From assembly GCA_029257065.1 (NCBI GenBank), contig JARIDA010000100.1:1-34268 (forward strand): 34,268 nucleotides of DNA, in the 5' to 3' direction. This DNA comes from Tissierellaceae bacterium. GTDB lineage: Bacteria; Bacillota; Clostridia; Tissierellales; Tissierellaceae. The notes below the pieces were generated by a model. The model was given only the letters and a program-made list of their open reading frames with translations. It was not told the origin of the DNA and did no database searches. Shown here piece after piece: positions 22,060 through 30,283 of the stretch (within the stretch, counting starts at the first letter, position 1; each line of letters starts with the position of its first letter). The position numbers and the translations under genes are program-made.

Positions 22060-24483
22060 GTGGAAAATATAGAGTTATTAGCTCCTGTAGGGAGTATGGA
22101 ATCCTTATATGCTGCAGTACAAAATGGTGCAAAGGCAGTGTATTTAGGTGGGGAATTATTTAATGCTAGGCATTATGCGTCGAACTTTAATAAGGAAGAA
22201 ATGAAAAAAGCTGTAAAATATTCCCATTTAAGAGATGTGAAAGTATATGTAACTGTTAATATTCTTTTAGAAAATAAAGAAATGATCCAAGCATTGGATT
22301 ATGTTAAGTTTTTGTATGATATAGGTGTGGATGCAATAATAGTACAGGATATCGGACTTGCATCTCTTGTTAGGAAATTGCTTCCGGATATGGATATTCA
22401 TGCCAGCACCCAAATGACTATTAATAATTTAGAAGGAGCAAAATTCTTATATAAACAGGGATTTACTAGAGTAGTATTGTCTAGAGAAGTTCCAATAGAA
22501 GAAATTAAATATATAAGTAAAAACAGCCCTATAGAATTAGAAGTATTTATTCATGGGGCACTTTGTGTGTCTTATTCTGGTCAATGTTTAATGAGCAGTA
22601 TGATAGGTGGAAGAAGTGGAAATAGAGGAAAATGTGCTCAACCTTGCAGAATGCCATCTACTTTAGTAGACAAAAAAGGCTATACAGTAAATGGTTGGGA
22701 AGAAAAGCATATATTAAGTCCTAAAGATTTAAATACTTTAGAAGAAATATTAGAATTAAAAAAAGCAGGAGTTACTTCCTTAAAGATAGAAGGAAGAATG
22801 AAAAGGCCAGAATATGTTGCAACTGTTGTGGATCTTTATAATAAGGTTTTAAATAAAGGAATTGAGAAGATAACAGATCTTGATAAAGAAAATATAAAAC
22901 AAGTATTTAATAGAGGATTTACTAAAGGAATAACATTTGGAGAATTTGGAAAGGATTTCATATCATATAATAGACCTGACAATAGAGGGGTTCAATTAGG
23001 TAGAGTTGTTAAGTTAGACCATAGAGAATTAACAATAGAACTTTCAACAGATGTGGAAGAAGGGGATATAATAGAATTTATCGTAGGTCAAGATAAATAC
23101 AAGGGATTAAAAGCAACTAAATCTGGAAAAAAAGGAGAATATTATACTATTGAAAAAAGAGGAAATATAGTTAATAATAGTATAGCTTATAAAAAAACCT
23201 CAACCAGTTTATTGGAATCTTCCAAGGAAAGCTATAGAGAAGACCGAATTAAGAGAAAAATAGATATGAGTATTAAAATAGAGAAAAATGAAAAACCAAT
23301 GCTTGAAATAAATTATAATAATAACAAAATTAAATTAATAGGAGAAGAATTTGTTCAAGAAAGTAAAAATAGACCTTTAACAGAGGAAACAGTTGAAGAA
23401 CAAATCTCAAAACTTGGGGATACGGTTTATGAATTAGATAAAATGGAAATAGATTTAGAAGAAGGATGTTTTATGCCTCTATCAAGTTTAAACTCACTTA
23501 GAAGAAAAGGGACAGATAAGTTAGATAGTTTAATATTAGGTGAATATAGAAAAAAAGAAGTATTAGAAGAGGATTTTATTGTAGAAAAAAATGAGATTTT
23601 ATCTTTAGAAAGCATTAAAGAAGATAAGGAAAAAATTTTAACCATAAAAGTGGATAACTTTAATCAATTAGAGCAATTAGATTTAGAGAAAGTGGATAAG
23701 TTAATAATAAACTATTATGATAATAAGGATCAACTGATTAAAAGTCTAGCAAAACTTCAAGATAGTGAAATAGAAATATATATAGGAACAGAGGCAATTT
23801 TGTATAGAGATGATATAGAATTATTAAAAGAAGTATTATCAGAAATCAAAAATGATATTACAGGAGTATCCGTATCAAATTTAGGAACCTTATTCCTAAT
23901 AAAGGAGAACTATGATCTTGAAATACATGGTGACATAGGTCTTAATGCATTTAATAGTTATACAGTTAAATTTTTGGAAGAAAATGGAGTTACTAGTTTA
24001 GACCTGTCAGTAGAATTAAGATTAGACCAAATTGAGAAGATTGCCAATGAATCATCTATTAGGACAAGCGTTATTAGTTATGGATATATTCCAGTTATGA
24101 TAACTAAACATTGCCCTATGTCATTAGTAAAAGGATGTATAAATGATGATCAGTGCAGGAGTTGTCAATATTCTAAAGGATATGGTATAAAGGATAGAAT
24201 AGGTGTGGAATTTAAGATGACTAGAAAAACTGGTTTTACAAATATATACAATTCAGTTCCAATAATGGTATTAGATAATTTAAAAAGAATAGTTGACTCT
24301 GGATTAGATGGAGTGAGAATGGATTTCACATTAGAAGAAGATGGGATAGAAGAATTACAGGACATATATTATGGAACAATAAAAAACCATGGAAATAAAT
24401 CAGAAATGGAGAGTTTTATGGATGATTTTAGAGAAAACAATAAAATAACAAATGGACATTTTTTCAGAGGAATTATTGAATAG
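22060..24483 (+). CDS. U32 family peptidase / RlhA-like RNA hydroxylation protein (DUF3656)
   Basis: An 807-residue soluble protein with a GTG start at 22060, 12 bases after GGAGG. It directly gives the conserved N-terminus ENIELLAPVGSMESLYAAVQNGAKAVYLGG, and no other in-frame start exists upstream. The TIM-barrel U32 domain carries the signature around residues 155-205: ELEVFIHGALCVSYSGQC, then GNRGKCAQPCR. The DUF3656 domain (~380-500) ends FMPLSSLNSLRR. A C-terminal cysteine cluster (KHCPMSLVKGCINDDQCRSCQ, ~685-710) follows. E. coli RlhA (YdcP), which has this architecture, hydroxylates C2501 of 23S rRNA, and other relatives act on tRNA uridine; true peptidase activity is doubtful for this class. 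A role in rRNA modification fits the neighbours. mutS2 starts 14 bases downstream. Confidence 0.9.
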   Translation: MENIELLAPVGSMESLYAAVQNGAKAVYLGGELFNARHYASNFNKEEMKKAVKYSHLRDVKVYVTVNILLENKEMIQALDYVKFLYDIGVDAIIVQDIGLASLVRKLLPDMDIHASTQMTINNLEGAKFLYKQGFTRVVLSREVPIEEIKYISKNSPIELEVFIHGALCVSYSGQCLMSSMIGGRSGNRGKCAQPCRMPSTLVDKKGYTVNGWEEKHILSPKDLNTLEEILELKKAGVTSLKIEGRMKRPEYVATVVDLYNKVLNKGIEKITDLDKENIKQVFNRGFTKGITFGEFGKDFISYNRPDNRGVQLGRVVKLDHRELTIELSTDVEEGDIIEFIVGQDKYKGLKATKSGKKGEYYTIEKRGNIVNNSIAYKKTSTSLLESSKESYREDRIKRKIDMSIKIEKNEKPMLEINYNNNKIKLIGEEFVQESKNRPLTEETVEEQISKLGDTVYELDKMEIDLEEGCFMPLSSLNSLRRKGTDKLDSLILGEYRKKEVLEEDFIVEKNEILSLESIKEDKEKILTIKVDNFNQLEQLDLEKVDKLIINYYDNKDQLIKSLAKLQDSEIEIYIGTEAILYRDDIELLKEVLSEIKNDITGVSVSNLGTLFLIKENYDLEIHGDIGLNAFNSYTVKFLEENGVTSLDLSVELRLDQIEKIANESSIRTSVISYGYIPVMITKHCPMSLVKGCINDDQCRSCQYSKGYGIKDRIGVEFKMTRKTGFTNIYNSVPIMVLDNLKRIVDSGLDGVRMDFTLEEDGIEELQDIYYGTIKNHGNKSEMESFMDDFRENNKITNGHFFRGIIE

Positions 24484-24497
24484 AGGTGAGAAGCTAG

Positions 24498-26876
24498 ATG
24501 AATGAAAAAACATTAAAGACCTTAGAATATGAAAAAATAGTTAATTTACTGTTGGATAAAGCTGAATCTGAATTGGGAAGAAAAAAAATAGAAGCTATAA
24601 GGCCTTTAACGGATATTGAAGAAATAGAGAGATTACAAGAGGCAACATCGGAAGCTTATAAAATTATGATAAAGAGAAGTGCTCCACCTCTTTTTGGAAT
24701 ATATGACTTGGGAAAAGAGATGCAAAGGATAAAAATTGGTGGGATATTAGAGCCAGTAAGTCTTTTAAGGGTATCTGACTCATTAAGAGTTTCTAGAAGA
24801 CTTAAAGGATATATGAGAGACAATGATGGGGATAGGGAGTCTAGTTATCCAATAATAGGAAATTTAATTGAGACTCTAAGTACAATGAAATTTATAGAGG
24901 AAGAAATAGAAAAAGCCATAGTATCCGAGGATGAGATATCGGATAATGCTAGTAGTGCTCTAAAAAGTATAAGAAGAGAGAAGTTATCTACAAACAATTC
25001 AATAAGAAAAAAATTAGATAATATAACAAGTTCTCCATCTTATCAAAAGTATTTACAGGATAGTATTGTTACTATGAGAGAAGGAAGATTTGTAGTACCT
25101 GTAAAACAAGAGCATAGGGGGAATGTATCTGGTATTGTTCATGATATGAGTTCTAGTGGGGCAACTGTATTCATAGAGCCAATGGCAGTAGTTGAATTAA
25201 ATAATAAAATGAGAGAATTGGATATAAAAGAAAATGAAGAAATCCACAAGATATTAAAAAGATTATCAGAATTAGTATTAGAAGAATCTCATAAGATTTT
25301 ATACAATCAAGAGATATTACAAGAGTTGGACTTCATATTTGCTAAGGGAAAACTAGCTCTAGATATGAATGGTACAAAACCCATATTAAATAAAGATAGA
25401 TATATTAATATGAAAAAAGCAAGACACCCTCTATTAGGAGATGATGAGGTAGTTCCAATTGATGTATATTTAGGTGAAGATTTTAATACACTAGTTATAA
25501 CTGGTCCAAATACAGGTGGTAAAACTGTAACACTTAAAACAGTAGGACTTCTTACTGCAATGGCGCAATCAGGCCTTCATATACCAGCAGATTTTAATTC
25601 TGAAATTGGAGTGTTTGATAAAATCTTTGCAGATATAGGTGATGAACAGAGTATAGAACAATCACTTTCAACATTCTCCTCCCATATGACGAATATAGTT
25701 AGTATATTAGATGAGGTTGATGAAAATAGTTTGGTCCTGTTTGATGAGTTAGGAGCAGGGACTGATCCAACAGAGGGTGCAGCATTAGCTATATCCATAT
25801 TGGAAAACTTACTAAGAAGAGATATAAGAACTCTTGCTACTACACATTATAGTCAGCTAAAAGTATATGCATTAACAACTGATAATGTTAACAATGCCTC
25901 TGTGGAATTTGATGTAGAAACCCTTAGTCCAACTTATAGACTTTTAATTGGAGTACCAGGAAAGTCAAATGCATTTGACATTTCTAAAAGATTAGGACTT
26001 CAGGATTTCATTATAGATGATGCTAAGTTATTGGTTTCACAAGAGAGTATAGAATTAGAAGATGTACTTCAATCTTTAGAGCAGGATAGATTACAAGCTG
26101 AAGAGAATAGAATGAGAACTGAAGATCATAGACAAGAAGTAGAAAAGTTAAGAGAAGAGTTAAATAGACAAAAAGAGAAAACTGAAAATATGAGAGAAGA
26201 AATTCTCAATAAGGCAAAAGAAGAGGCAAGAGCAATATTAAGAGATGCGAAAAAAGATGCAGATGGATTGGTTAAACAACTTAGAGGTATATCAGGAGAA
26301 ATAGAAAGAGAAAGAAATATAAAAATACAGGAAACTCATGAGAAATTAAAAACCAGTTTAAATCAAGTTGAAAGTGAATTATCTGCAGATGTATTAAATG
26401 TTATGTCCAATAAACCTCCAGAGAATCTAAAGCCAGGAGAAACAGTTAGAGTTTTGGCTTATGACCAAGTGGGAGAAGTTTTAAATGAGCCGGATAATAA
26501 GGGAGATGTTCAGGTCCAAGTTGGTATAATGAAGATAAATGTAAATGTAACAGGTCTTAAAAGAGATGTATCTCAGGAAGAAGAGAGAAGTAAAACAAAA
26601 ACTAAACATATTATGAAAAATAAATCTAGAAATGTAAAAAGTGAATTGGATTTAAGAGGATACAATTTGGCAGATGCTCTTATGGATGTGGATAAATATC
26701 TAGATGATGCTCTACTTTCAGGTCTTGATAGAATAGAAATAATACATGGTAAAGGTACAGGAGTATTGAGAGAGGGAATTACTGGATATTTGAAAAACCA
26801 CAGAAATGTTAAAAATTATAGACTTGGTGATATAGGCGAAGGTGGAGACGGGGTAACTATTGTGGAATTAAGATAG
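24498..26876 (+). CDS. mutS2: MutS2 (RqcU) ATPase/endonuclease
   Basis: A 792-residue MutS-family protein without the mismatch-recognition domain. The core and clamp regions are followed by the ABC-type ATPase: Walker A GPNTGGKT at 336-343, Walker B region LVLFDELGAGTDPTEGAALA, and LATTHYSQLKVYALT. Next come a coiled-coil/KOW-containing region (~515-690) and the C-terminal Smr nuclease domain (~716-792, LDLRGYNLADALMDVDKYL ... IEIIHGKGTGVLREGI). The LDLRGY and HGKGTG motifs are intact. Historically it was linked with suppression of recombination. In Bacillus subtilis it acts on collided ribosomes and splits them for quality control, which agrees with the translation-heavy neighbourhood here. 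Length is normal. It is the last gene before the argS T-box. Confidence 0.96.
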   Translation: MNEKTLKTLEYEKIVNLLLDKAESELGRKKIEAIRPLTDIEEIERLQEATSEAYKIMIKRSAPPLFGIYDLGKEMQRIKIGGILEPVSLLRVSDSLRVSRRLKGYMRDNDGDRESSYPIIGNLIETLSTMKFIEEEIEKAIVSEDEISDNASSALKSIRREKLSTNNSIRKKLDNITSSPSYQKYLQDSIVTMREGRFVVPVKQEHRGNVSGIVHDMSSSGATVFIEPMAVVELNNKMRELDIKENEEIHKILKRLSELVLEESHKILYNQEILQELDFIFAKGKLALDMNGTKPILNKDRYINMKKARHPLLGDDEVVPIDVYLGEDFNTLVITGPNTGGKTVTLKTVGLLTAMAQSGLHIPADFNSEIGVFDKIFADIGDEQSIEQSLSTFSSHMTNIVSILDEVDENSLVLFDELGAGTDPTEGAALAISILENLLRRDIRTLATTHYSQLKVYALTTDNVNNASVEFDVETLSPTYRLLIGVPGKSNAFDISKRLGLQDFIIDDAKLLVSQESIELEDVLQSLEQDRLQAEENRMRTEDHRQEVEKLREELNRQKEKTENMREEILNKAKEEARAILRDAKKDADGLVKQLRGISGEIERERNIKIQETHEKLKTSLNQVESELSADVLNVMSNKPPENLKPGETVRVLAYDQVGEVLNEPDNKGDVQVQVGIMKINVNVTGLKRDVSQEEERSKTKTKHIMKNKSRNVKSELDLRGYNLADALMDVDKYLDDALLSGLDRIEIIHGKGTGVLREGITGYLKNHRNVKNYRLGDIGEGGDGVTIVELR

Positions 26877-26915
26877 TTAATAATAATCAGATCAATTTAT
26901 ATAAAGAACAAAGCC

Positions 26916-26944
26916 TTGAAAATTCAAGCTTAATAGTATATATT
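26916..26944 (+). promoter_or_regulatory. argS promoter
   Basis: TTGAAA (26916-26921), a 17-bp spacer and TATATT (26939-26944). The -35 lies in a CTTGAA/TTCAAG palindrome (26915-26928). Initiation near 26950 fits the start of the T-box leader. Confidence 0.6.
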
Positions 26945-26949
26945 AATTA

Positions 26950-27191
26950 TAGTAACTAAATAGAAATCATTGATTGGAAAAGTAGATTAAAAAAGTTTAT
27001 CCATAGCGAGCTGGGTAGTTGGAAGCCAGAGATAATATTTTGATTGAAAAGAATCCAGGAGAATAATATCTGAAACTAGTAGGATATTACGCTAGTAGCG
27101 ATAAAATTATTCAGTGGATAATATAGATTATCAACAAGAGTGGCAACACGAGATAGCTCTCGTCTCTTAATAGAGATGAAGGCTATTTTTT
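26950..27191 (+). promoter_or_regulatory. T-box leader of argS
   Basis: This fills most of the 334-base gap after mutS2. Stem I is visible, with the apical segment GCGAGCTGGGTAGTTGGAAG leading to GCCAG. The lower helix is TTGGA/TCCAG, and the helix above is ATTAAAA/TTTTGAT. Between them on the 3' side the specifier loop reads TGAAAAGAA. AGA at 27050-27052 followed by A is the Arg codon reading; AAG one base earlier is the alternative. The T-box core is the variant AGAGTGGCAACACG (27137-27150). The terminator follows, roughly TAGCTCTCGTCTCT against AGAGATGAAGGCTA, then TTTTTT. Uncharged tRNA-Arg should switch argS on. Confidence 0.92.
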
Positions 27192-27210
27192 AATTTAAGG
27201 AGGAGATTAA

Positions 27211-28914
27211 ATGTTAAATTTTAAAGATAAAGCTGTAGAGTTAATATTAGCAGAGGTGGAAGGTTTATCAGAAGAAGAGATAAACTCTGCAATAGAAGTT
27301 CCACCATCTTATGATATGGGAGATTATGCATTACCAGCTTTTCAACTTGCAAGAGTATTAAAAAAAGCTCCGAATATTATAGCTGAAGAATTAGCAGAAA
27401 AATTTTCAGGGAATGAATATTTTGAAAGAATTGAAAATGCAGGACCTTACTTAAATTTCTTTATAAATAAAGAAAGGTTAATAGAAGAGACTATAAGTGA
27501 GATAAAAGAAAAGGGAGATAATTATGGATCTTCAGATATGGGTAAAGATAAAACTGTTATAGTAGAATTCTCATCACCTAATATAGCAAAACCATTTCAT
27601 ATAGGTCACATTAGAACCACTGTTATTGGAAATGCTCTTTATAAAATATATAGTTTTTTAGGATATGACACAATAGCTATAAATCATTTAGGAGATTATG
27701 GTACTCAATTTGGAATGTTAATTTCAGCTTATAAAAAATGGGGAGACAGAGAAGTAATAGAAAGAGATCCTATAAATGAATTATTAAAACTATATGTAGA
27801 CTTTAATGCAGCAGCAGAAGAAGATGAGAGTTTGAGAGATGAAGCTAGATATTGGTTTAGAGAACTAGAGAATAAAAATGAAGAAGCTGTTGAATTATGG
27901 GAATGGATAAGAAAAATATCATTAGAAGAATTTAATAAGGTATATGACTTACTAGGAATAGAGTTTGATTCATATGCAGGAGAATCATTTTATTCAGATA
28001 AAATGGAGCCAATTTTAAAAGAATTAAGGGAAAAAGATTTATTGGTGGAATCAGAGGGAGCTTATATGGTGGAATTAGAAGATTATGATATGCCACCTGC
28101 ACTAATGATGAAATCTGATGGCTCAACTCTTTATACCACTAGAGATATGGCTGCAGCATTTTATAGAAAAGAAAAATATGATTTCTATAAAAATATATAT
28201 GTGGTTGGATCACAACAAAATCTACATTTTAAATCATTTTTTAAGGTTATAGAACTTATGGGACATGAATGGTCAAAAGACTGTATACACGTTCCTTTTG
28301 GAATGGTAAGTTTGGAGGATGGAACTTTATCTACAAGAAAAGGTAGAGTAGTGTTTTTAGAAGATGTATTAAATAAGGCAGTAGAAAATACAACTGGAAT
28401 AATAGAAAAGAGAAATCCAGAATTAGAAAATAAAGACCAGGTAGCAGAGCAAGTGGGAATTGGAGCAGTAGTATTCCAAGAATTATTTAATCAAAGAATT
28501 AAGGATTATGTATTCTCTTGGGATAAAACACTAAGTTTTGAAGGGGAAACAGGACCTTATGTCCAATACACTCATGCCAGAATTTGTTCTTTATTGGATA
28601 GAGGGGACTTTGATATAGAATCTGAAGTTGATTATTCTCTATTAAATTCTGAAAATGAAATAAATATAGTTAGAAATTTATACGATTTCCCTAAAGCCAT
28701 AGTAGATGCAATGGAAAAAAATGAACCTTTCTATATAACTAGAAAAATATTAGATATAGCACAGTCCTATAATACTTTTTATAACAGTACTAATATAAAT
28801 AATTCAGAAGATGAAAAGGTAAAAAGAGCAAGACAGTTATTATCATATGCAACTAAAGAAGTTATAAAAACAGGACTTAATATTCTAGGTATAAAAGCAC
28901 CAGAAAGAATGTAG
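27211..28914 (+). CDS. argS: Arginine--tRNA ligase
   Basis: A 567-residue class Ia synthetase. The N-terminal Add-1 domain (residues ~1-85) is followed by the Rossmann core with the HIGH motif (HIGHIR, 130-135), preceded by VEFSSPNIAKPF. The KMSKS position reads LSTRKGRVV, the degenerate form common in bacterial ArgRS, where a lysine upstream compensates; this is not a sign of inactivation. The C-terminal DALR anticodon-binding domain (~450-567) contains YVQYTHARICSLL and ends in IKAPERM, typical of the family. RBS AAGGAGGAG. T-box control upstream supports the assignment. The next gene starts 3 bases after the stop codon. Confidence 0.97.
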   Translation: MLNFKDKAVELILAEVEGLSEEEINSAIEVPPSYDMGDYALPAFQLARVLKKAPNIIAEELAEKFSGNEYFERIENAGPYLNFFINKERLIEETISEIKEKGDNYGSSDMGKDKTVIVEFSSPNIAKPFHIGHIRTTVIGNALYKIYSFLGYDTIAINHLGDYGTQFGMLISAYKKWGDREVIERDPINELLKLYVDFNAAAEEDESLRDEARYWFRELENKNEEAVELWEWIRKISLEEFNKVYDLLGIEFDSYAGESFYSDKMEPILKELREKDLLVESEGAYMVELEDYDMPPALMMKSDGSTLYTTRDMAAAFYRKEKYDFYKNIYVVGSQQNLHFKSFFKVIELMGHEWSKDCIHVPFGMVSLEDGTLSTRKGRVVFLEDVLNKAVENTTGIIEKRNPELENKDQVAEQVGIGAVVFQELFNQRIKDYVFSWDKTLSFEGETGPYVQYTHARICSLLDRGDFDIESEVDYSLLNSENEINIVRNLYDFPKAIVDAMEKNEPFYITRKILDIAQSYNTFYNSTNINNSEDEKVKRARQLLSYATKEVIKTGLNILGIKAPERM

Positions 28915-28917
28915 TAT

Positions 28918-29871
28918 ATGAAAAAAGATCTAGCTAAATTATTTGAAGAAACTATAAAAGAAGAATATATATGTGATGATAAGTATGGATATTTATCACA
29001 AATGTCAATACTTGTAGCAAAATCATTAATACCGGACAAGGAAAAGATTGGAGTCCATATAAACTATGAAAGATATATTAAAGAAATGGATCTTTGGATG
29101 GATTATAGGACAGGAGATAATGAGTCCTTATTAAATATTAAAAATATGGATAATAATATATATTGGAAAGGTGAAGATCCTTCTATTATATATAGAATAA
29201 TACCAATTCTCATCTCCAATACAGAGAAAGAAATATTTTTAAGTGAAGTAATAAAGAATATATTATTTACAACAGGAAATCTAAAAGAGTTATTTAAGAA
29301 TATATCAATAGGATATTTATTTTTTCTAATTATAAATAATATTGATGGAAAAGAAGAACAATTAAAGGATATGATAATTAAATTTAGTCAAAAGGAATTT
29401 ATTGAACAATTTGATAAGTTTTATAGACTAGAAAGAATGAGCTATCCAGATAATTATGCAGTAGATTTTGAAAAGGAAAAGATACACATAATAAATCTTT
29501 TCAATGGAATAGATAGAGAAGAATACAAAGATTTATCTAATATGTTAAATGTATTAAATGATGGGAACCCAGAAACTAGTATAGGAAATATACTTTTTAA
29601 TTATATAAAGGGAAATCCAGACTCTGTGGAATTACCAGTTTTTTATAAAAATATGGGTTCCTATCTTATGAATCTTAGAACTGGAAAAGTGCCAAGAGAA
29701 GCACTTCAAGTTAAAGAGTATATATTACCAGATATATTTAAATTCCAAGTTGGAGAAAAATTTCACCATACACTTTTAAATGATTCTGAAATAATTAAAA
29801 GGGAAGAAAAAAATGGTATAATACAATTATTAGTAAGAACAAAAACAGGAATATATTTATTTAGAAGATAA
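28918..29871 (+). CDS. Unknown 317-residue protein downstream of argS, possibly a degenerate ADP-ribosylglycohydrolase relative
   Basis: No firm family. The start is the ATG 3 bases after the argS stop codon; no clear ribosome binding site precedes it, so translation probably depends on coupling to argS. It is soluble and helical. The order of segments resembles ADP-ribosylglycohydrolases: GYLSQMSILVAKSLI followed by a helix YERYIKEMDLWMDYRTGDNE. Then WKGEDPSIIYRIIPILISNT recalls the family's GNGALMRxxPl region, followed by long helices (IKNILFTTGNLKELFKNISIGYLFFLII). However, the acidic DDT-type metal site expected at the first segment reads YLSQM, and no DxDT pair is seen near the end. If related it is probably not an active hydrolase. 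The link is a weak visual resemblance. A terminator follows at once. Confidence 0.8.
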   Translation: MKKDLAKLFEETIKEEYICDDKYGYLSQMSILVAKSLIPDKEKIGVHINYERYIKEMDLWMDYRTGDNESLLNIKNMDNNIYWKGEDPSIIYRIIPILISNTEKEIFLSEVIKNILFTTGNLKELFKNISIGYLFFLIINNIDGKEEQLKDMIIKFSQKEFIEQFDKFYRLERMSYPDNYAVDFEKEKIHIINLFNGIDREEYKDLSNMLNVLNDGNPETSIGNILFNYIKGNPDSVELPVFYKNMGSYLMNLRTGKVPREALQVKEYILPDIFKFQVGEKFHHTLLNDSEIIKREEKNGIIQLLVRTKTGIYLFRR

Positions 29872-29873
29872 TA

Positions 29874-29905
29874 AAAAATGCACCTAGAAAACTAGGTGCA
29901 TTTTT
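29874..29905. terminator. Bidirectional terminator between the argS operon and the small minus-strand gene
   Basis: AAAAATGCACCTAG (29874-29887) pairs perfectly with CTAGGTGCATTTTT (29892-29905) around AAAA. The A-run and T-run at its base allow use from both sides, which suits the converging genes. Confidence 0.93.
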
Positions 29906-29934
29906 ATATTCTGGATAAATTATATATGTAATCA

Positions 29935-30129
29935 TTATTCACTCAGATATTTAAGAAAGTCTTCTTTACTAACCTCAGCTAAAGAAGATAGTTCGTCAAG
30001 AATACGGTTTTTAAGTTCAGTGAAGTCCTGAACTTTGGTCTCTTTACTTGTATATTCTAAGGCTTCCAGAATTAAAAGCATATCATCTTTAGGCATCTCT
30101 TGTATGGAAATAGAATCAAAATCTAACAT
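29935..30129 (-). CDS. Small acidic 64-residue protein
   Basis: The ORF starts at the ATG 30129-30127 (MLDFDSISIQEMPKDDMLL), about 9 bases after AAAGGAG. The upstream in-frame ATG (30147) begins inside that ribosome binding site and is rejected. The protein is acidic and helical (ILEALEYTSKETKVQDFTEL, then LDELSSLAEVSKEDFLKYLSE), with no cysteine and no membrane segment. I do not recognise a family. Its own promoter (TTGACT, 18 bp, TATAAT), a proper ribosome binding site and a terminator make it a believable independent gene. The helical acidic make-up would suit a small adaptor or inhibitor, but nothing here proves that. Confidence 0.72.
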   Translation of the reverse strand: MLDFDSISIQEMPKDDMLLILEALEYTSKETKVQDFTELKNRILDELSSLAEVSKEDFLKYLSE

Positions 30130-30154
30130 ATAATAGTCTCCTTTCATATAGATA

Positions 30155-30184
30155 ATTATACTCTATTCTATAGGAACAAGTCAA
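30155..30184 (-). promoter_or_regulatory. Promoter of the 64-residue gene
   Basis: On the minus strand TTGACT (30184-30179), an 18-bp spacer and consensus TATAAT (30160-30155) lie 25 bases before the start codon. Confidence 0.7.
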
Positions 30185-30236
30185 AAAATTCAATAAGTAA
30201 AATATAAAGTTTAATATTCTACATAGTAATTATTAG

Positions 30237-30250
30237 TATAATGATATAAT
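30237..30250 (+). promoter_or_regulatory. Promoter -10 elements of the radical SAM gene
   Basis: Two TATAAT hexamers stand in a row (30237-30242 and 30245-30250); the second has an extended TG (TGATATAAT). No clear -35 is visible. The start codon is 34 bases on, with GGGAAGGTG as ribosome binding site. Confidence 0.5.
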
Positions 30251-30283
30251 AGGATGTAGAATAATTAAAGGGAAGGTGTATAA

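Noticed and set aside
27513-28351. ArgRS lacking a canonical KMSKS motif as a sign of inactivity
   Set aside because: The LSTRKGR form is common among active bacterial ArgRS, and HIGH and the other segments are intact.
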